Position numbers and translations under genes: made by a program
The notes under the pieces: model-generated
Told to the model about the DNA's origin: nothing
Database searches by the model: none
Seen by the model: only the letters and a program-made list of their open reading frames with translations
Shown: piece after piece, positions 7,406-14,430 of the stretch
How positions within the stretch are numbered: the first letter of the stretch is position 1
Layout: every line of letters begins with the position of its first letter
From: Anaerolineae bacterium
GTDB taxonomy: Bacteria; Chloroflexota; Anaerolineae; JAAYZQ01
Reading direction: 5' to 3'
DNA: 21,097 nt
Assembly: GCA_016926595.1 (NCBI GenBank)
Contig: JAFGOG010000169.1
Span: 1-21,097, forward strand

Positions 7406-9304
7406 ATGTCTATTATCATTGCCGAACGGATCGCCAAGTCGTACGATCCATACGACATCTTCTGGGACGTGTCGTGCAGCGTGGCCCACGGCGACCGGAT
7501 CGCCCTGGTCGGCCGCAACGGCACCGGCAAGACAACGCTGCTGTGCATCCTGGCTGGATTCGACCAGCCGACCGGCGGCCATGTGCGCCGCGCCAAAGGC
7601 CTGCGCATCGGCTTTTTGCCCCAGGAGGCGACGCTGGAAGGTGATCGGACCTTGTGGCAGGAGATGATGACCGCCTTTGAGCCGCTGCGGGCCATGGAGG
7701 CTCGCCTGCACGATCTGGAAGCCGAGATGGCCGACCCGGCCCGCGCCGACGAAGCGCTGGTCGCCTATGCGCCGTTGCGCGAGCAGTTCGAGGACCTGGG
7801 CGGTTACACCTACGAGGAACGCACCCAACAGGTGCTGATCGGCCTCGGCTTCCCCCGCCAGGATCACCACGTCCCGCTCGACTATCTGAGCGGCGGGCAA
7901 AAGACGCGGGCTACGTTGGCCCGCCTTCTCCTCGAATCGCCCGACCTGCTGCTGCTCGACGAGCCGACCAACCATCTTGACCTGCAGGCCATCGAGTGGC
8001 TGGAGGGGTATCTGAATAACTGGGAGGGGACGGTCGTGCTGGTGGCCCACGATCGCTACTTCATGGACCGGGTTGTGCACAAGGTGTGGGACCTGACCTT
8101 TGGCGGGCTCGACGTCTACTCTGGCAATTACAGCCACTATGCGCGTCAGCGCGCCGAGCGCTACGAGCGGCGGCTGAAGGAATATCGCGCCCAGCAGGAG
8201 TTCATCGCCAAAGAGGCGGATTATATCCAGCGCTACATAGCCTCAGAGCGCACCCGCCAGGCCCAGGGCCGGCTCAAGCGGTTGGAACGGTTCAAAGAGG
8301 AGGAGGCGATCGACCGGCCCCGCCAGGAGCAGACGATCAAGCTGCGCCTGCAAACGCCGCTCCGCAGCGGCGACAAGGTGCTGTGGACCCAGGATCTGGC
8401 CATCGGCTACGACAGGCCCAATCCTCTCTTTCACTGCCCAGACCTGGACCTCCGCCGCGGCGAGTGCGTGGCGCTGTTGGGGCCAAACGGTTCGGGCAAG
8501 ACGACCTTTTTAAAGACTGTGCTGGGCCAGCAGGAACCGCTGGCCGGCTATGCCCGGCTGGGAGCCAGCCTCAAGATCGGCTACTATGCCCAGGTTCACA
8601 CCGACCTCGACCCCGACAAGAGCGTGCTCGACACGATCCTGGAGGTCAAGAACCTGCCGTTGGGAGAAGCCCGCACCTATCTGGCTCGTTACCTGTTCAC
8701 CGGCGACGATGTGTTCAAGCGGATCGGGGACCTGTCGGGCGGCGAGCGCAGCCGCGTCGCCCTGGCCAAGCTGGTGATGCTGCGGGCCAACTTCCTGCTG
8801 CTCGACGAGCCGACCAACCACCTGGACATTGCCAGCCAGGAGGTGCTGGAAGGTGTGCTCGACGATTTTCCCGGCACGATCCTGCTGGTGACCCACGACC
8901 GGTACCTGGTGGATCGCTTGGCCAGCCAACTGTGGATCATCGAGCCCGACAGCCGATCCCTGCGTGTCTTCAAGGGTACGTGGGCCCAGTATGCCGAGGT
9001 GCGCGAGCAGGAACAAGTACCCCAGGGTCGCCAGACGAAGGACAGGGCATTCGAAGCTCAACGCCAGGCCAAACGTGACGAACAGCGCGCCCGCCGCGAG
9101 CGGGAGGCGCACGAACAGCGGCTGACCGAAACAGAAGCCGAGATCCACCACCTGGAGCAGGCGCTGAGGTCACTGGAGGACGAGATTGCAGCCGCCACAG
9201 CCGCTCAAGAGGCGATGCGCCTCCACGAGCTGGGCACGTTGTACGCCGAGCTGCAATCTCAATTGCAGGCCAAGCTGGACCTGTGGGCAGAGATGGCCGC
9301 ATGA
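7406..9304 (+). CDS. ABC-F family ATP-binding protein
   Basis: This 632-aa protein has two ABC ATPase domains and no membrane segments. The first domain has Walker A GRNGTGKTT, signature LSGGQKTRATLARLL and Walker B LLLLDEPTNHLD. The second has GPNGSGKTT, LSGGERSRVALAKL and LLLDEPTNHLD. Between them lies the charged helical ABC-F linker (YSHYARQRAERYERRLKEY region). A C-terminal coiled coil of about 100 residues is rich in Glu, Arg and Gln. ABC-F proteins act on ribosomes, either as translation factors (EttA/Uup-like) or in antibiotic target protection. The linker is of ordinary length, so a resistance role is not indicated. The gene overlaps coaE by ATGA, so the two are translationally coupled. 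Confidence 0.95.
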   Translation: MSIIIAERIAKSYDPYDIFWDVSCSVAHGDRIALVGRNGTGKTTLLCILAGFDQPTGGHVRRAKGLRIGFLPQEATLEGDRTLWQEMMTAFEPLRAMEARLHDLEAEMADPARADEALVAYAPLREQFEDLGGYTYEERTQQVLIGLGFPRQDHHVPLDYLSGGQKTRATLARLLLESPDLLLLDEPTNHLDLQAIEWLEGYLNNWEGTVVLVAHDRYFMDRVVHKVWDLTFGGLDVYSGNYSHYARQRAERYERRLKEYRAQQEFIAKEADYIQRYIASERTRQAQGRLKRLERFKEEEAIDRPRQEQTIKLRLQTPLRSGDKVLWTQDLAIGYDRPNPLFHCPDLDLRRGECVALLGPNGSGKTTFLKTVLGQQEPLAGYARLGASLKIGYYAQVHTDLDPDKSVLDTILEVKNLPLGEARTYLARYLFTGDDVFKRIGDLSGGERSRVALAKLVMLRANFLLLDEPTNHLDIASQEVLEGVLDDFPGTILLVTHDRYLVDRLASQLWIIEPDSRSLRVFKGTWAQYAEVREQEQVPQGRQTKDRAFEAQRQAKRDEQRARREREAHEQRLTETEAEIHHLEQALRSLEDEIAAATAAQEAMRLHELGTLYAELQSQLQAKLDLWAEMAA

Positions 9305-9936
9305 AACGCCGCCACTTTCTGATCGGGCTAACGGGCAACATCGCCACCGGCAAGAGCCTGGTGGCGCAGATGCTGGCCGAGCTAGGGGCGCGGGTCATCG
9401 ACGCCGACCAGGTCGCCCACACGGTGATGCGGCCGGGCGGTCCGGCCTACGACGCGGTGGTCGAGGCGTTTGGCGCCGGCATCCTGATCGAAGCGGATGC
9501 CGACGGCACGATCGACCGGGCCAAGCTGGGCGCCATCGTGTTTCGCGATCCGGCTGCTCTGCGGCGCCTGGAACGGATCGTGCATCCAGCCACAGTCGCC
9601 GCGGTAAACCGCCTCATCGCCGCCGCAGCCGAGCAGGTGGTCGTGGTCGAGGCGATCAAGCTGATCGAGGCCGGCATGTACCGCCGTTACGAAGCGCTGT
9701 GGGTGGTCACCGCCCCGCGCGAGGTCCAGATAGCCAGGTTGATGGCCATCCGCGCGCTGAGCGAGGCCGAGGCGGCGCTGCGGGTCGATGCCCAGCCACC
9801 TCAAGCCGAAAAAGCGGCGCTGGCCGACCTGGTCATCGTCAACGACGGCAGCGTGGCAGACCTCCGCCTCAAGGTCGAGGCTGCCTGGGCAGAGGTGAAA
9901 CGCCGTGTGTGGCACGGACAGGAGCAGGACAAATGA
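9301..9936 (+). CDS. coaE: Dephospho-CoA kinase
   Basis: This 211-aa P-loop kinase catalyses the last step of coenzyme A synthesis, ATP-dependent phosphorylation of dephospho-CoA. The P-loop is GLTGNIATGKS near residue 9. The substrate-side segment IDADQVAHTVM follows, and late segments ending in LADLVIVNDGS match the CoaE C-terminal pattern. The usual GGIGSGKS loop is here GNIATGKS, a variant I recall from other Chloroflexota. The start is ATG 9301 inside the ATGA overlap with the ABC-F gene. An in-frame GTG at 9283 would place the P-loop unusually far from the N-terminus. A second ATGA overlap links it to the following GNAT gene. Confidence 0.93.
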   Translation: MKRRHFLIGLTGNIATGKSLVAQMLAELGARVIDADQVAHTVMRPGGPAYDAVVEAFGAGILIEADADGTIDRAKLGAIVFRDPAALRRLERIVHPATVAAVNRLIAAAAEQVVVVEAIKLIEAGMYRRYEALWVVTAPREVQIARLMAIRALSEAEAALRVDAQPPQAEKAALADLVIVNDGSVADLRLKVEAAWAEVKRRVWHGQEQDK

Positions 9937-10511
9937 GCGAGCAAAAACGCCAGGCGCGGCGGACCGTCAAGATCGAGAAAACTGGAACCAAGCAAGGCGA
10001 CGCTGCCGGCGCCGAGATCGAGATCCGGCGGGCCAGGCGCGGCGACGTGCCGGGCATCGTCGCCCTGGTCCGGCAGGCCACACAGGGCAAACGCCCTGTG
10101 GAGGAGGCCGAGGTGCTCGACTGGCTGTTCGGCAAGGGGCTCGTGGTGGCTGTCCGCGGCGCGAGCGGAGGCCAGGTGGTGGGGGTAGCTGCCTGGCAGA
10201 CCGAGAACCTGCTGTCGGTGACCGATCTGTTCTACGTCTATCCGGCCAGGCTGCGCGCCGAGGCCGGCGGCCGCCTGCTGGCGGCCATCGAGGCGGAGGT
10301 CAACGTGCTGATGTGCGAAGCCAACGTCATCGTCCTGTCGCCGCGCACCTCAAAGGCGGTCCGCGCCTTTCTGAACAAGCAGGGCTACGAAGCCAAGACC
10401 TACCAGGAGCTGCACCGCATCTGGCGGGAAGTGCTGGAAGAGTTTGTCGCCGACCAGCCGGACCTGATGGTCAAGCGGCTCCGCGAAAAGATGATCATGG
10501 TCCCGATTTAA
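9933..10511 (+). CDS. GNAT family N-acetyltransferase, single domain with basic N-terminal tail
   Basis: This 192-aa protein starts at ATG 9933, overlapping the coaE stop by ATGA. The first ~30 residues are basic and probably disordered. A GNAT-like fold follows from IEIRRARRGDVPGIVALV onward, with VTDLFYVYPARLRAEAGGRLLAAIE taking the place of the usual beta4 and acetyl-CoA loop. The classical R/Q-x-x-G-x-G/A loop is poorly conserved here (RAEAGG), so activity is not certain. Its coupling to coaE is suggestive only because acetyl-CoA is the GNAT donor; the substrate is unknown. The reading frame is open far upstream through coaE, but that part is out of frame with the real genes. Confidence 0.8.
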   Translation: MSEQKRQARRTVKIEKTGTKQGDAAGAEIEIRRARRGDVPGIVALVRQATQGKRPVEEAEVLDWLFGKGLVVAVRGASGGQVVGVAAWQTENLLSVTDLFYVYPARLRAEAGGRLLAAIEAEVNVLMCEANVIVLSPRTSKAVRAFLNKQGYEAKTYQELHRIWREVLEEFVADQPDLMVKRLREKMIMVPI

Positions 10512-10521
10512 GGAGGCATGC

Positions 10522-10740
10522 ATGAAGCTCAAAGATTTCGCAAACCGGCATCCACGGCTGGCGATGTGGGCCGTCCTGGCGGTTGGGATGGTGATCATCC
10601 TGATCTGGGCGGCCAAAGATGTAGGCCTGCTGGCAGGGCAGTGGGCGGCGCTGATCGTGGCCACCATCCTGCTGGCCGGGTTGTGCGTGTGGATCATCGG
10701 CTGGGACGGCAGCGATGAGACAGAGACGCCCGAGGTCTGA
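10522..10740 (+). CDS. Small membrane protein, 72 aa
   Basis: An AAGGAGG site lies 5 nt before ATG 10522 and directly follows the GNAT stop codon, so this is the last gene of the ABC-F operon. The protein has a short basic N-terminus, two hydrophobic helices (about residues 14-30 and 38-61) and an acidic tail ending DETETPEV. No family is recognised. Both termini are expected to be cytoplasmic by the positive-inside rule. Confidence 0.8.
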   Translation: MKLKDFANRHPRLAMWAVLAVGMVIILIWAAKDVGLLAGQWAALIVATILLAGLCVWIIGWDGSDETETPEV

Positions 10741-10757
10741 TGGTCGAGGGGGTATGC

Positions 10758-10802
10758 AAAAACCTCAAAACACTACGAAATACGGGGGTGGTGCAGGTTT
10801 TT
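10758..10802 (+). terminator. Possible weak terminator after the ABC-F operon
   Basis: Arms AAAAACCT (10758-10765) and AGGTTTTT (10795-10802) form an 8-bp repeat with a 29-nt loop, the 3' arm ending in T's. The stem is A/T-rich and the loop is long, so this is a weak call. Confidence 0.3.
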
Positions 10803-10813
10803 CACGATTCAGC

Positions 10814-10824
10814 CTCACCCATCC
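10814..10824 (-). promoter_or_regulatory. Upstream inverted copy of the operator core
   Basis: This is GGATGGGTGAG on the minus strand, the exact reverse complement of 10924-10934 in the operator-like dyad, about 100 bp upstream of the promoter. The spacing would suit a looping or cooperative auxiliary site. Confidence 0.45.
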
Positions 10825-10844
10825 CATAAAAATATTACACACGA

Positions 10845-10880
10845 TCTAAAGATTTAGAAATTTTAACCTAAAAATCTTTA
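10845..10880. repeat. AT-rich dyads upstream of the DUF2089 cluster promoter
   Basis: Two overlapping dyads occur in sequence of about 20% G+C by hand count (10826-10920). They are TCTAAA-GA-TTTAGA (10845-10858) and TAAAGATTT (10847-10855) with AAATCTTTA (10872-10880). They lie just upstream of the -35 box and could be an UP element, an activator site or a nucleoid-protein site. Confidence 0.5.
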
Positions 10881-10887
10881 AATCCTA

Positions 10888-10916
10888 TTGACAAAATTTA
10901 AGATCTATGCTAAAAT
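10888..10916 (+). promoter_or_regulatory. Strong promoter of the DUF2089 gene cluster
   Basis: Consensus TTGACA (10888-10893), a 17-bp spacer, and TAAAAT (10911-10916) preceded by TGC, an extended -10, make this the best promoter in the window. The predicted start is near 10923, about 50 nt before the first gene. Confidence 0.8.
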
Positions 10917-10939
10917 ATCTCACGGATGGGTGAGATATT
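10914..10939. promoter_or_regulatory. Operator-like dyad overlapping the -10 box
   Basis: A perfect 10-bp-arm inverted repeat, AATATCTCAC (10914-10923) and GTGAGATATT (10930-10939), surrounds GGATGG. It covers the end of the -10 box and the expected start site, the usual place for a repressor operator. The neighbouring DUF2089 protein, a putative HTH regulator, is the natural candidate to bind it. In the RNA it would form a hairpin at the very 5' end. Confidence 0.6.
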
Positions 10940-10973
10940 TCTGCCATCCGCAGACCGAGTAGGAGGTGCAGGC

Positions 10974-11234
10974 ATGGATCCGAGATATGGCCTCTGGCAA
11001 AGCTGGTTCGAGACAGAGGCAGTGGCGATGGCACACCGCAACGGCCGCGCCGGCCTGGTAGAAGAGCGGTGGCTCGTCCCCATGGCGACAGCCAAGTATG
11101 GCTACGATCGCCTCCACTGCCGAGCGCTGCGCTGGGTAGGGTGCAACCTGGTTCGCTGGGGCTCGCGCCTCCAGCAGCGCTATGATACAGTGGGCCAAGT
11201 CCCGACGTTTTACCCCGCAAAGAGCATCCACTAA
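10974..11234 (+). CDS. Small protein of unknown function preceding the DUF2089 regulator, 86 aa
   Basis: The start is ATG 10974, with AGGAGG 7-8 nt upstream; an in-frame ATG at 10926 lies inside the operator and has no ribosome site. The 86-aa product begins MDPRYGLWQSWF. It has an Ala- and Arg-rich middle and an amphipathic WVGCNLVRWGSRLQQRY segment (about residues 55-71) that could touch the membrane surface. I recall similar small proteins next to envelope-associated genes in related genomes but know no function. It is the first gene after the strong regulated promoter and is followed 34 nt later by the DUF2089 gene. Confidence 0.7.
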   Translation: MDPRYGLWQSWFETEAVAMAHRNGRAGLVEERWLVPMATAKYGYDRLHCRALRWVGCNLVRWGSRLQQRYDTVGQVPTFYPAKSIH

Positions 11235-11268
11235 CAAAAACAATAGTTTCCAATAAGGAGGCAAGCGT

Positions 11269-11643
11269 ATGTTCCCTGTAATAGGTCGTTGTCCGGTATG
11301 TGGCAATACGTTGACCGTGTCCCGTCTTCATTGCCGGAGCTGCGATACGAGCCTGGACGGGCAGTTCAGCCTGGGCCGCTTCTACCAGCTTTCTCCCGAG
11401 CAGTTGGCTTTTGTCGAGACGTTCATCCGCTGCGAGGGCAAGCTGAACCGGGTCCAGGAGGAGATGGCCATCTCGTATCCCACCGCTCGAGGGCGGTTGA
11501 TCGAAGTGATCCGCGCCCTCGGTTACGAAGTCGTCGAAGAGCCCGCCCCGATCCCTGTGGAAGAGCGCAAGGTGATCCTCGAGCAGCTAGCCCGGGGGGA
11601 GATCTCTTCTCAGGCAGCAGTTGAACTACTCAAAAGCAAGTAG
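11269..11643 (+). CDS. DUF2089 zinc-ribbon / HTH putative transcriptional regulator
   Basis: This 124-aa protein has three parts. A zinc ribbon comes first, with Cys8-x2-Cys11 and Cys22-x2-Cys25. A helix-turn-helix region follows (about residues 41-86, LSPEQLAFVETFIRCEGKLN onward), typical of DUF2089. The C-terminal helical hairpin is SHOCT-like (residues 97-124, core VILEQLARGEISSQAAVELL). DUF2089 is annotated as a likely DNA-binding family of unknown biological role. AAGGAGG lies 7 nt before ATG 11269. The same terminal module appears in three nearby proteins, suggesting that it mediates interaction with them. The operator-like dyad upstream makes autoregulation plausible but unproven. Confidence 0.88.
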   Translation: MFPVIGRCPVCGNTLTVSRLHCRSCDTSLDGQFSLGRFYQLSPEQLAFVETFIRCEGKLNRVQEEMAISYPTARGRLIEVIRALGYEVVEEPAPIPVEERKVILEQLARGEISSQAAVELLKSK

Positions 11644-11652
11644 GAGAGAAAG

Positions 11653-13116
11653 ATGATCGAGAAACAGATTACGTTGGCAGAGGGCGCTCAGATCACGCTG
11701 CTGGAAGTGGCGGGCGACCTCAAGGTAAGTGGCTGGGACAAGGTGTATGTCCAGGTTCAAGTGAACAGCAACGAGGAGGAGGATCTGCTGGTCGGCGAAT
11801 CGGCCAACGGGCCGGAGCTGTCGGCCCGGGCCTCGTGCGAGGTGTGGGTGCCGGAGGGCGTGCCGGTGACCGTCCGGCAGGCGATGGGCAGCATGAAGGT
11901 CCGAGAGGTGCGGGCGGCCTTCAAAGCCGAGCAGGTGCACGGCGACCTGAGGCTCAGCAATATGGGCGAGGTGGTCGTCGACAAGGCGCACGGCAACCTG
12001 AAGGCCGGCGACCTGTCGTCGCTGCAGGTCGTGGAGGTCGTCGCCGGAGACGCGATCGTCAAGTCGATGGAAAGCGCGGACCTGCAAGCCGTCCAGGGGA
12101 ACCTGCGGGCAAAGGCGCTGGACCGCCTGAAGGTAGCCCACGTGACCGGAGAGCTGATCGTCAAAGATGTCAAAGGGCTGGTGGACGCCCAGCAGGTGCA
12201 GGGCAACGCCGTCCTGAAAGATGTCGGCGGGATGGCGACCATCGAAAAGGTGGTGGGCAATCTGGTGGCGCGCGATCTCCTGGGCGGGGCCAAGGTTGGC
12301 CGGATCGGCGGCAACCTGGTGTTGAGCGGCGATCTGGGCAGCGGCTGCACGTACCAGTTCCGAACCGGCGGCAATGCGGCGCTCAAACTGGCGGATGACA
12401 CCAACGCCAGCGTGACGCTCAAGGCAGACGGCCAAGTCATGTCGTCCGCAGCTCTGACAGAAGAGGTGCGGACCGAAAAGAGCCTGAGCGGCATCCTGGG
12501 CGACGGCGGCACTGAGCTGGCCGTCGAGGCGGGCGGCAACATCACCCTGGGTTACCCCGGGCGCGCGTCATGGCACGAGGACGAAGACGAGCTGTGGGAC
12601 GAGGCTGAAGACGAGCCCGGACCGGCTGGCTTTTCGCTGGGCGAAGAGATCTCTCGCCAGGTGGAGGAGAGCCTGCGGGCCATCGACGTGGAAGCGATCA
12701 GCCGCAGGGCCAGCGAGTCGATCGAACGGGCCATGGCCCAGATGCGGGCCAAGCTAGATTCGATAGATTGGGAAAAAGTCGGGCACCACGCCGAGGAGGC
12801 CATGGAGCGGGCGCTGGGGCAGATGCAGCGCGAGCTCGACCGGCTGTCAGAAAGAGCGTCCCGCCAGCAGGAAAAGGTCCAGCGCATGGCCGAGCAGCGG
12901 CAGAGACAGGCGCAGCGCCATGCGGAGCGTGAGGCGGAACGGCAGCAGCGACATGCCGCCAGGGTTCGCACGGTAGCCTGGCGGGCCGGCCAACCTGCAC
13001 CGGCCCCCGAGCCGGCGCCGTCGTTCGACGAGGAGCGGTTGAGCATCCTGACGATGGTGGAGCAGGGTCAGATCACGATCCAGGAAGCCGAGACGCTCCT
13101 GGATGCCCTGAAATAA
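11653..13116 (+). CDS. Cytoplasmic toastrack-like (DUF4097-type) beta-repeat protein with coiled coil and C-terminal SHOCT-like module
   Basis: This 487-aa protein has no signal peptide or membrane helix. Residues 1-300 are short repeating beta-strand units of the kind 'G+L.v.dv..l....v.GN', resembling toastrack/DUF4097 solenoids that often sit with PspC or LiaX-type envelope stress genes. A strongly acidic stretch follows (about 310-325). Next comes a long charged coiled coil (about 335-435) with a Glu/Arg/Gln-rich end, then a Pro/Ala linker. The last 28 residues repeat the SHOCT-like hairpin of the DUF2089 protein (SILTMVEQGQITIQEAETLL). The start ATG 11653 has GGAG overlapping the preceding stop codon, so it is coupled to the regulator. 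The role is probably as scaffold or sensor; that is inference. Confidence 0.8.
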   Translation: MIEKQITLAEGAQITLLEVAGDLKVSGWDKVYVQVQVNSNEEEDLLVGESANGPELSARASCEVWVPEGVPVTVRQAMGSMKVREVRAAFKAEQVHGDLRLSNMGEVVVDKAHGNLKAGDLSSLQVVEVVAGDAIVKSMESADLQAVQGNLRAKALDRLKVAHVTGELIVKDVKGLVDAQQVQGNAVLKDVGGMATIEKVVGNLVARDLLGGAKVGRIGGNLVLSGDLGSGCTYQFRTGGNAALKLADDTNASVTLKADGQVMSSAALTEEVRTEKSLSGILGDGGTELAVEAGGNITLGYPGRASWHEDEDELWDEAEDEPGPAGFSLGEEISRQVEESLRAIDVEAISRRASESIERAMAQMRAKLDSIDWEKVGHHAEEAMERALGQMQRELDRLSERASRQQEKVQRMAEQRQRQAQRHAEREAERQQRHAARVRTVAWRAGQPAPAPEPAPSFDEERLSILTMVEQGQITIQEAETLLDALK

Positions 13117-13124
13117 CTCCTCCA

Positions 13125-13160
13125 TTTTCTCAGCAGCGACTCGAGTCGCTGCTGAGAAAA
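13125..13160. repeat. Perfect 36-bp palindrome after the toastrack gene
   Basis: TTTTCTCAGCAGCGACTC (13125-13142) is followed at once by its exact reverse complement (13143-13160), with no spacer. The pairing extends further through CCTCC/GGAGG flanks with one bulge. Neither strand has a T tract beyond the stem, so it is not a textbook terminator. It could be a transcript end, a binding site or a recombination target. Confidence 0.75.
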
Positions 13161-13243
13161 GGAGGGAGGGGCAGGCGCTAGTTCCGGCGATGGCAGAGGT
13201 TGTGGCGACCGATGTGGACGTTCTTTAACAACCGAATGATGGT

Positions 13244-13254
13244 ACGGATGGGTG
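13244..13254 (+). promoter_or_regulatory. Recurrence of the operator core before the GNAT-MFS unit
   Basis: ACGGATGGGTG is identical to 10922-10932 in the operator-like dyad. It lies about 80 bp upstream of the extended -10 promoter at 13333-13341, so the two transcription units may share a regulator. Confidence 0.4.
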
Positions 13255-13332
13255 TGTGTTGTCTCGGCGAGCCGCTTACCAGACTGGGAACAGGCAACGA
13301 TGAGCACGCGATCTGTTGATCCTGGCCGACTG

Positions 13333-13341
13333 TGCTATAAT
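13333..13341 (+). promoter_or_regulatory. Extended -10 promoter of the GNAT-MFS unit
   Basis: TGC followed by perfect TATAAT (13336-13341) forms an extended -10. A TTGATC at 13316 is only 14 bp away, too close to be a good -35. The expected start near 13348 leaves a leader of about 27 nt to the ATG at 13375. Confidence 0.6.
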
Positions 13342-13374
13342 GGACAAACTCTAGCACGGGACATCAGATCGACT

Positions 13375-14430
13375 ATGGTCGTGACAGCGACAACCGAAAA
13401 GGGGGCGGCGCGCGGCAGGCTGCGGCCACTGGACCCTACAAGGGACATGGGGGCTATCGCCCAGCTCATCGGGTCGGCCTTTGGCGAGGACATGGACAGC
13501 CAGGGCCGGGCCGCCCTCCGCGACATGCGCTGGATGTCGCGCCTGTCGCCTCTGGTGTGGTGGTGGGCGCAGGCCGATCCCAGCTTTCGCGAGACCTACA
13601 ACGGCTTTGTCTGGGAAGAGCCTTCCTCGACGCGAAAGGACCGCCGCACGGTTGTCGGCAATGCCAACCTCATGCCCAGTCCAGGCAACCGTTACCGGTG
13701 GGTGATCTGCAACGTCGTCGTCCAAGAGGAGTATCGCCGGAGGGGGATCGCCCGCCGGCTGATGGAAGAGGCGCTCGCTGAGGCGCAGCGGCAGGGCGCA
13801 GAGGAAGCCGTGCTCCAGGTCTACAAGGACAACCTCGCGGCGCTGCGCTTGTACACTGGCCTGGGGTTCCAGCAAGTAGCCGGCGAGATGGAGCTGTACC
13901 TGGCAGAGATCGGACCGGTAGCCATGCTCGACGCGCCGGGTTACGAGCTACGCCCTTACCGGCCGGGAACCTCCCAGGAGGGGGCCTATGACCTGGCCAG
14001 CCGGGCCATCCCCATGGTGCAGCAGTGGCTCAAGCCAGTGCGGGTGGGGGAGTATGAGCCGGACTGGCTGACCCGCCTGGGATGGAGGCTGGCCGAGCTG
14101 GCGGCGGGGCGGCGGAGATATCGCCTGATGGCTTTCAAGGGCGACGAACCGGCGGCGATGATGAGCGTAGAGGCATCCTTCCGGCGGCAAGCGCACAGCC
14201 TGAAGCTGCTCATCCACCCCAAGCACCGCGGCCAACTGGAACCGATGCTGGTCAGCCGGGCGCTGACCATGCTGGCCGGGCTGCCGGTCAGGGCGGTGCA
14301 GGCGACGGTCATCACCGACCACACCGCCGCCATCCAGGCGCTGGGGCAGTATGGGTTTCGAGAACAGCGGACGTTGTTAACCATGTCGTACAAGCTGACC
14401 AAGAGGGATGTGGGCCATGAGCAGCGCTAA
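13375..14430 (+). CDS. Tandem GNAT N-acetyltransferase
   Basis: The protein is 351 aa from ATG 13375, chosen because it follows the promoter and begins just before the fold; the frame is open upstream to 13252 but would cross the promoter. The N-terminal GNAT domain (about residues 14-180) has a clear acetyl-CoA loop in EYRRRGIARRLM and the LYTGLGFQQV end motif. The C-terminal half (about 185-345) keeps a GNAT-like outline but no obvious loop. Two-lobed GNATs usually have one active and one structural half. The substrate is unknown. It overlaps the following MFS gene by 14 nt, suggesting coupled modification and export. There is no strong ribosome site. Confidence 0.85.
   Translation: MVVTATTEKGAARGRLRPLDPTRDMGAIAQLIGSAFGEDMDSQGRAALRDMRWMSRLSPLVWWWAQADPSFRETYNGFVWEEPSSTRKDRRTVVGNANLMPSPGNRYRWVICNVVVQEEYRRRGIARRLMEEALAEAQRQGAEEAVLQVYKDNLAALRLYTGLGFQQVAGEMELYLAEIGPVAMLDAPGYELRPYRPGTSQEGAYDLASRAIPMVQQWLKPVRVGEYEPDWLTRLGWRLAELAAGRRRYRLMAFKGDEPAAMMSVEASFRRQAHSLKLLIHPKHRGQLEPMLVSRALTMLAGLPVRAVQATVITDHTAAIQALGQYGFREQRTLLTMSYKLTKRDVGHEQR

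Noticed and set aside
9186..9932. Upstream extension of the GNAT frame at 9933, giving a 441-aa product
   Set aside because: This part lies over the end of the ABC-F gene and all of coaE in another frame, and its translation is Arg/Gly/Pro-rich shadow sequence. The ATGA overlap at 9933 is the natural start.
10926..10973. Earlier ATG for the 86-aa protein
   Set aside because: It lies inside the operator-like dyad a few bases past the predicted transcript start and has no ribosome site, whereas ATG 10974 has AGGAGG.
10885..11331. Minus-strand open frames opposite the small protein before the DUF2089 gene
   Set aside because: They cross the plus-strand promoter and operator, have no ribosome site and no recognisable domain.
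13252..13374. Longer N-terminus for the tandem-GNAT protein
   Set aside because: The extension would run through the TATAAT promoter at 13336 and has no GNAT-like sequence; ATG 13375 fits the promoter and the fold.
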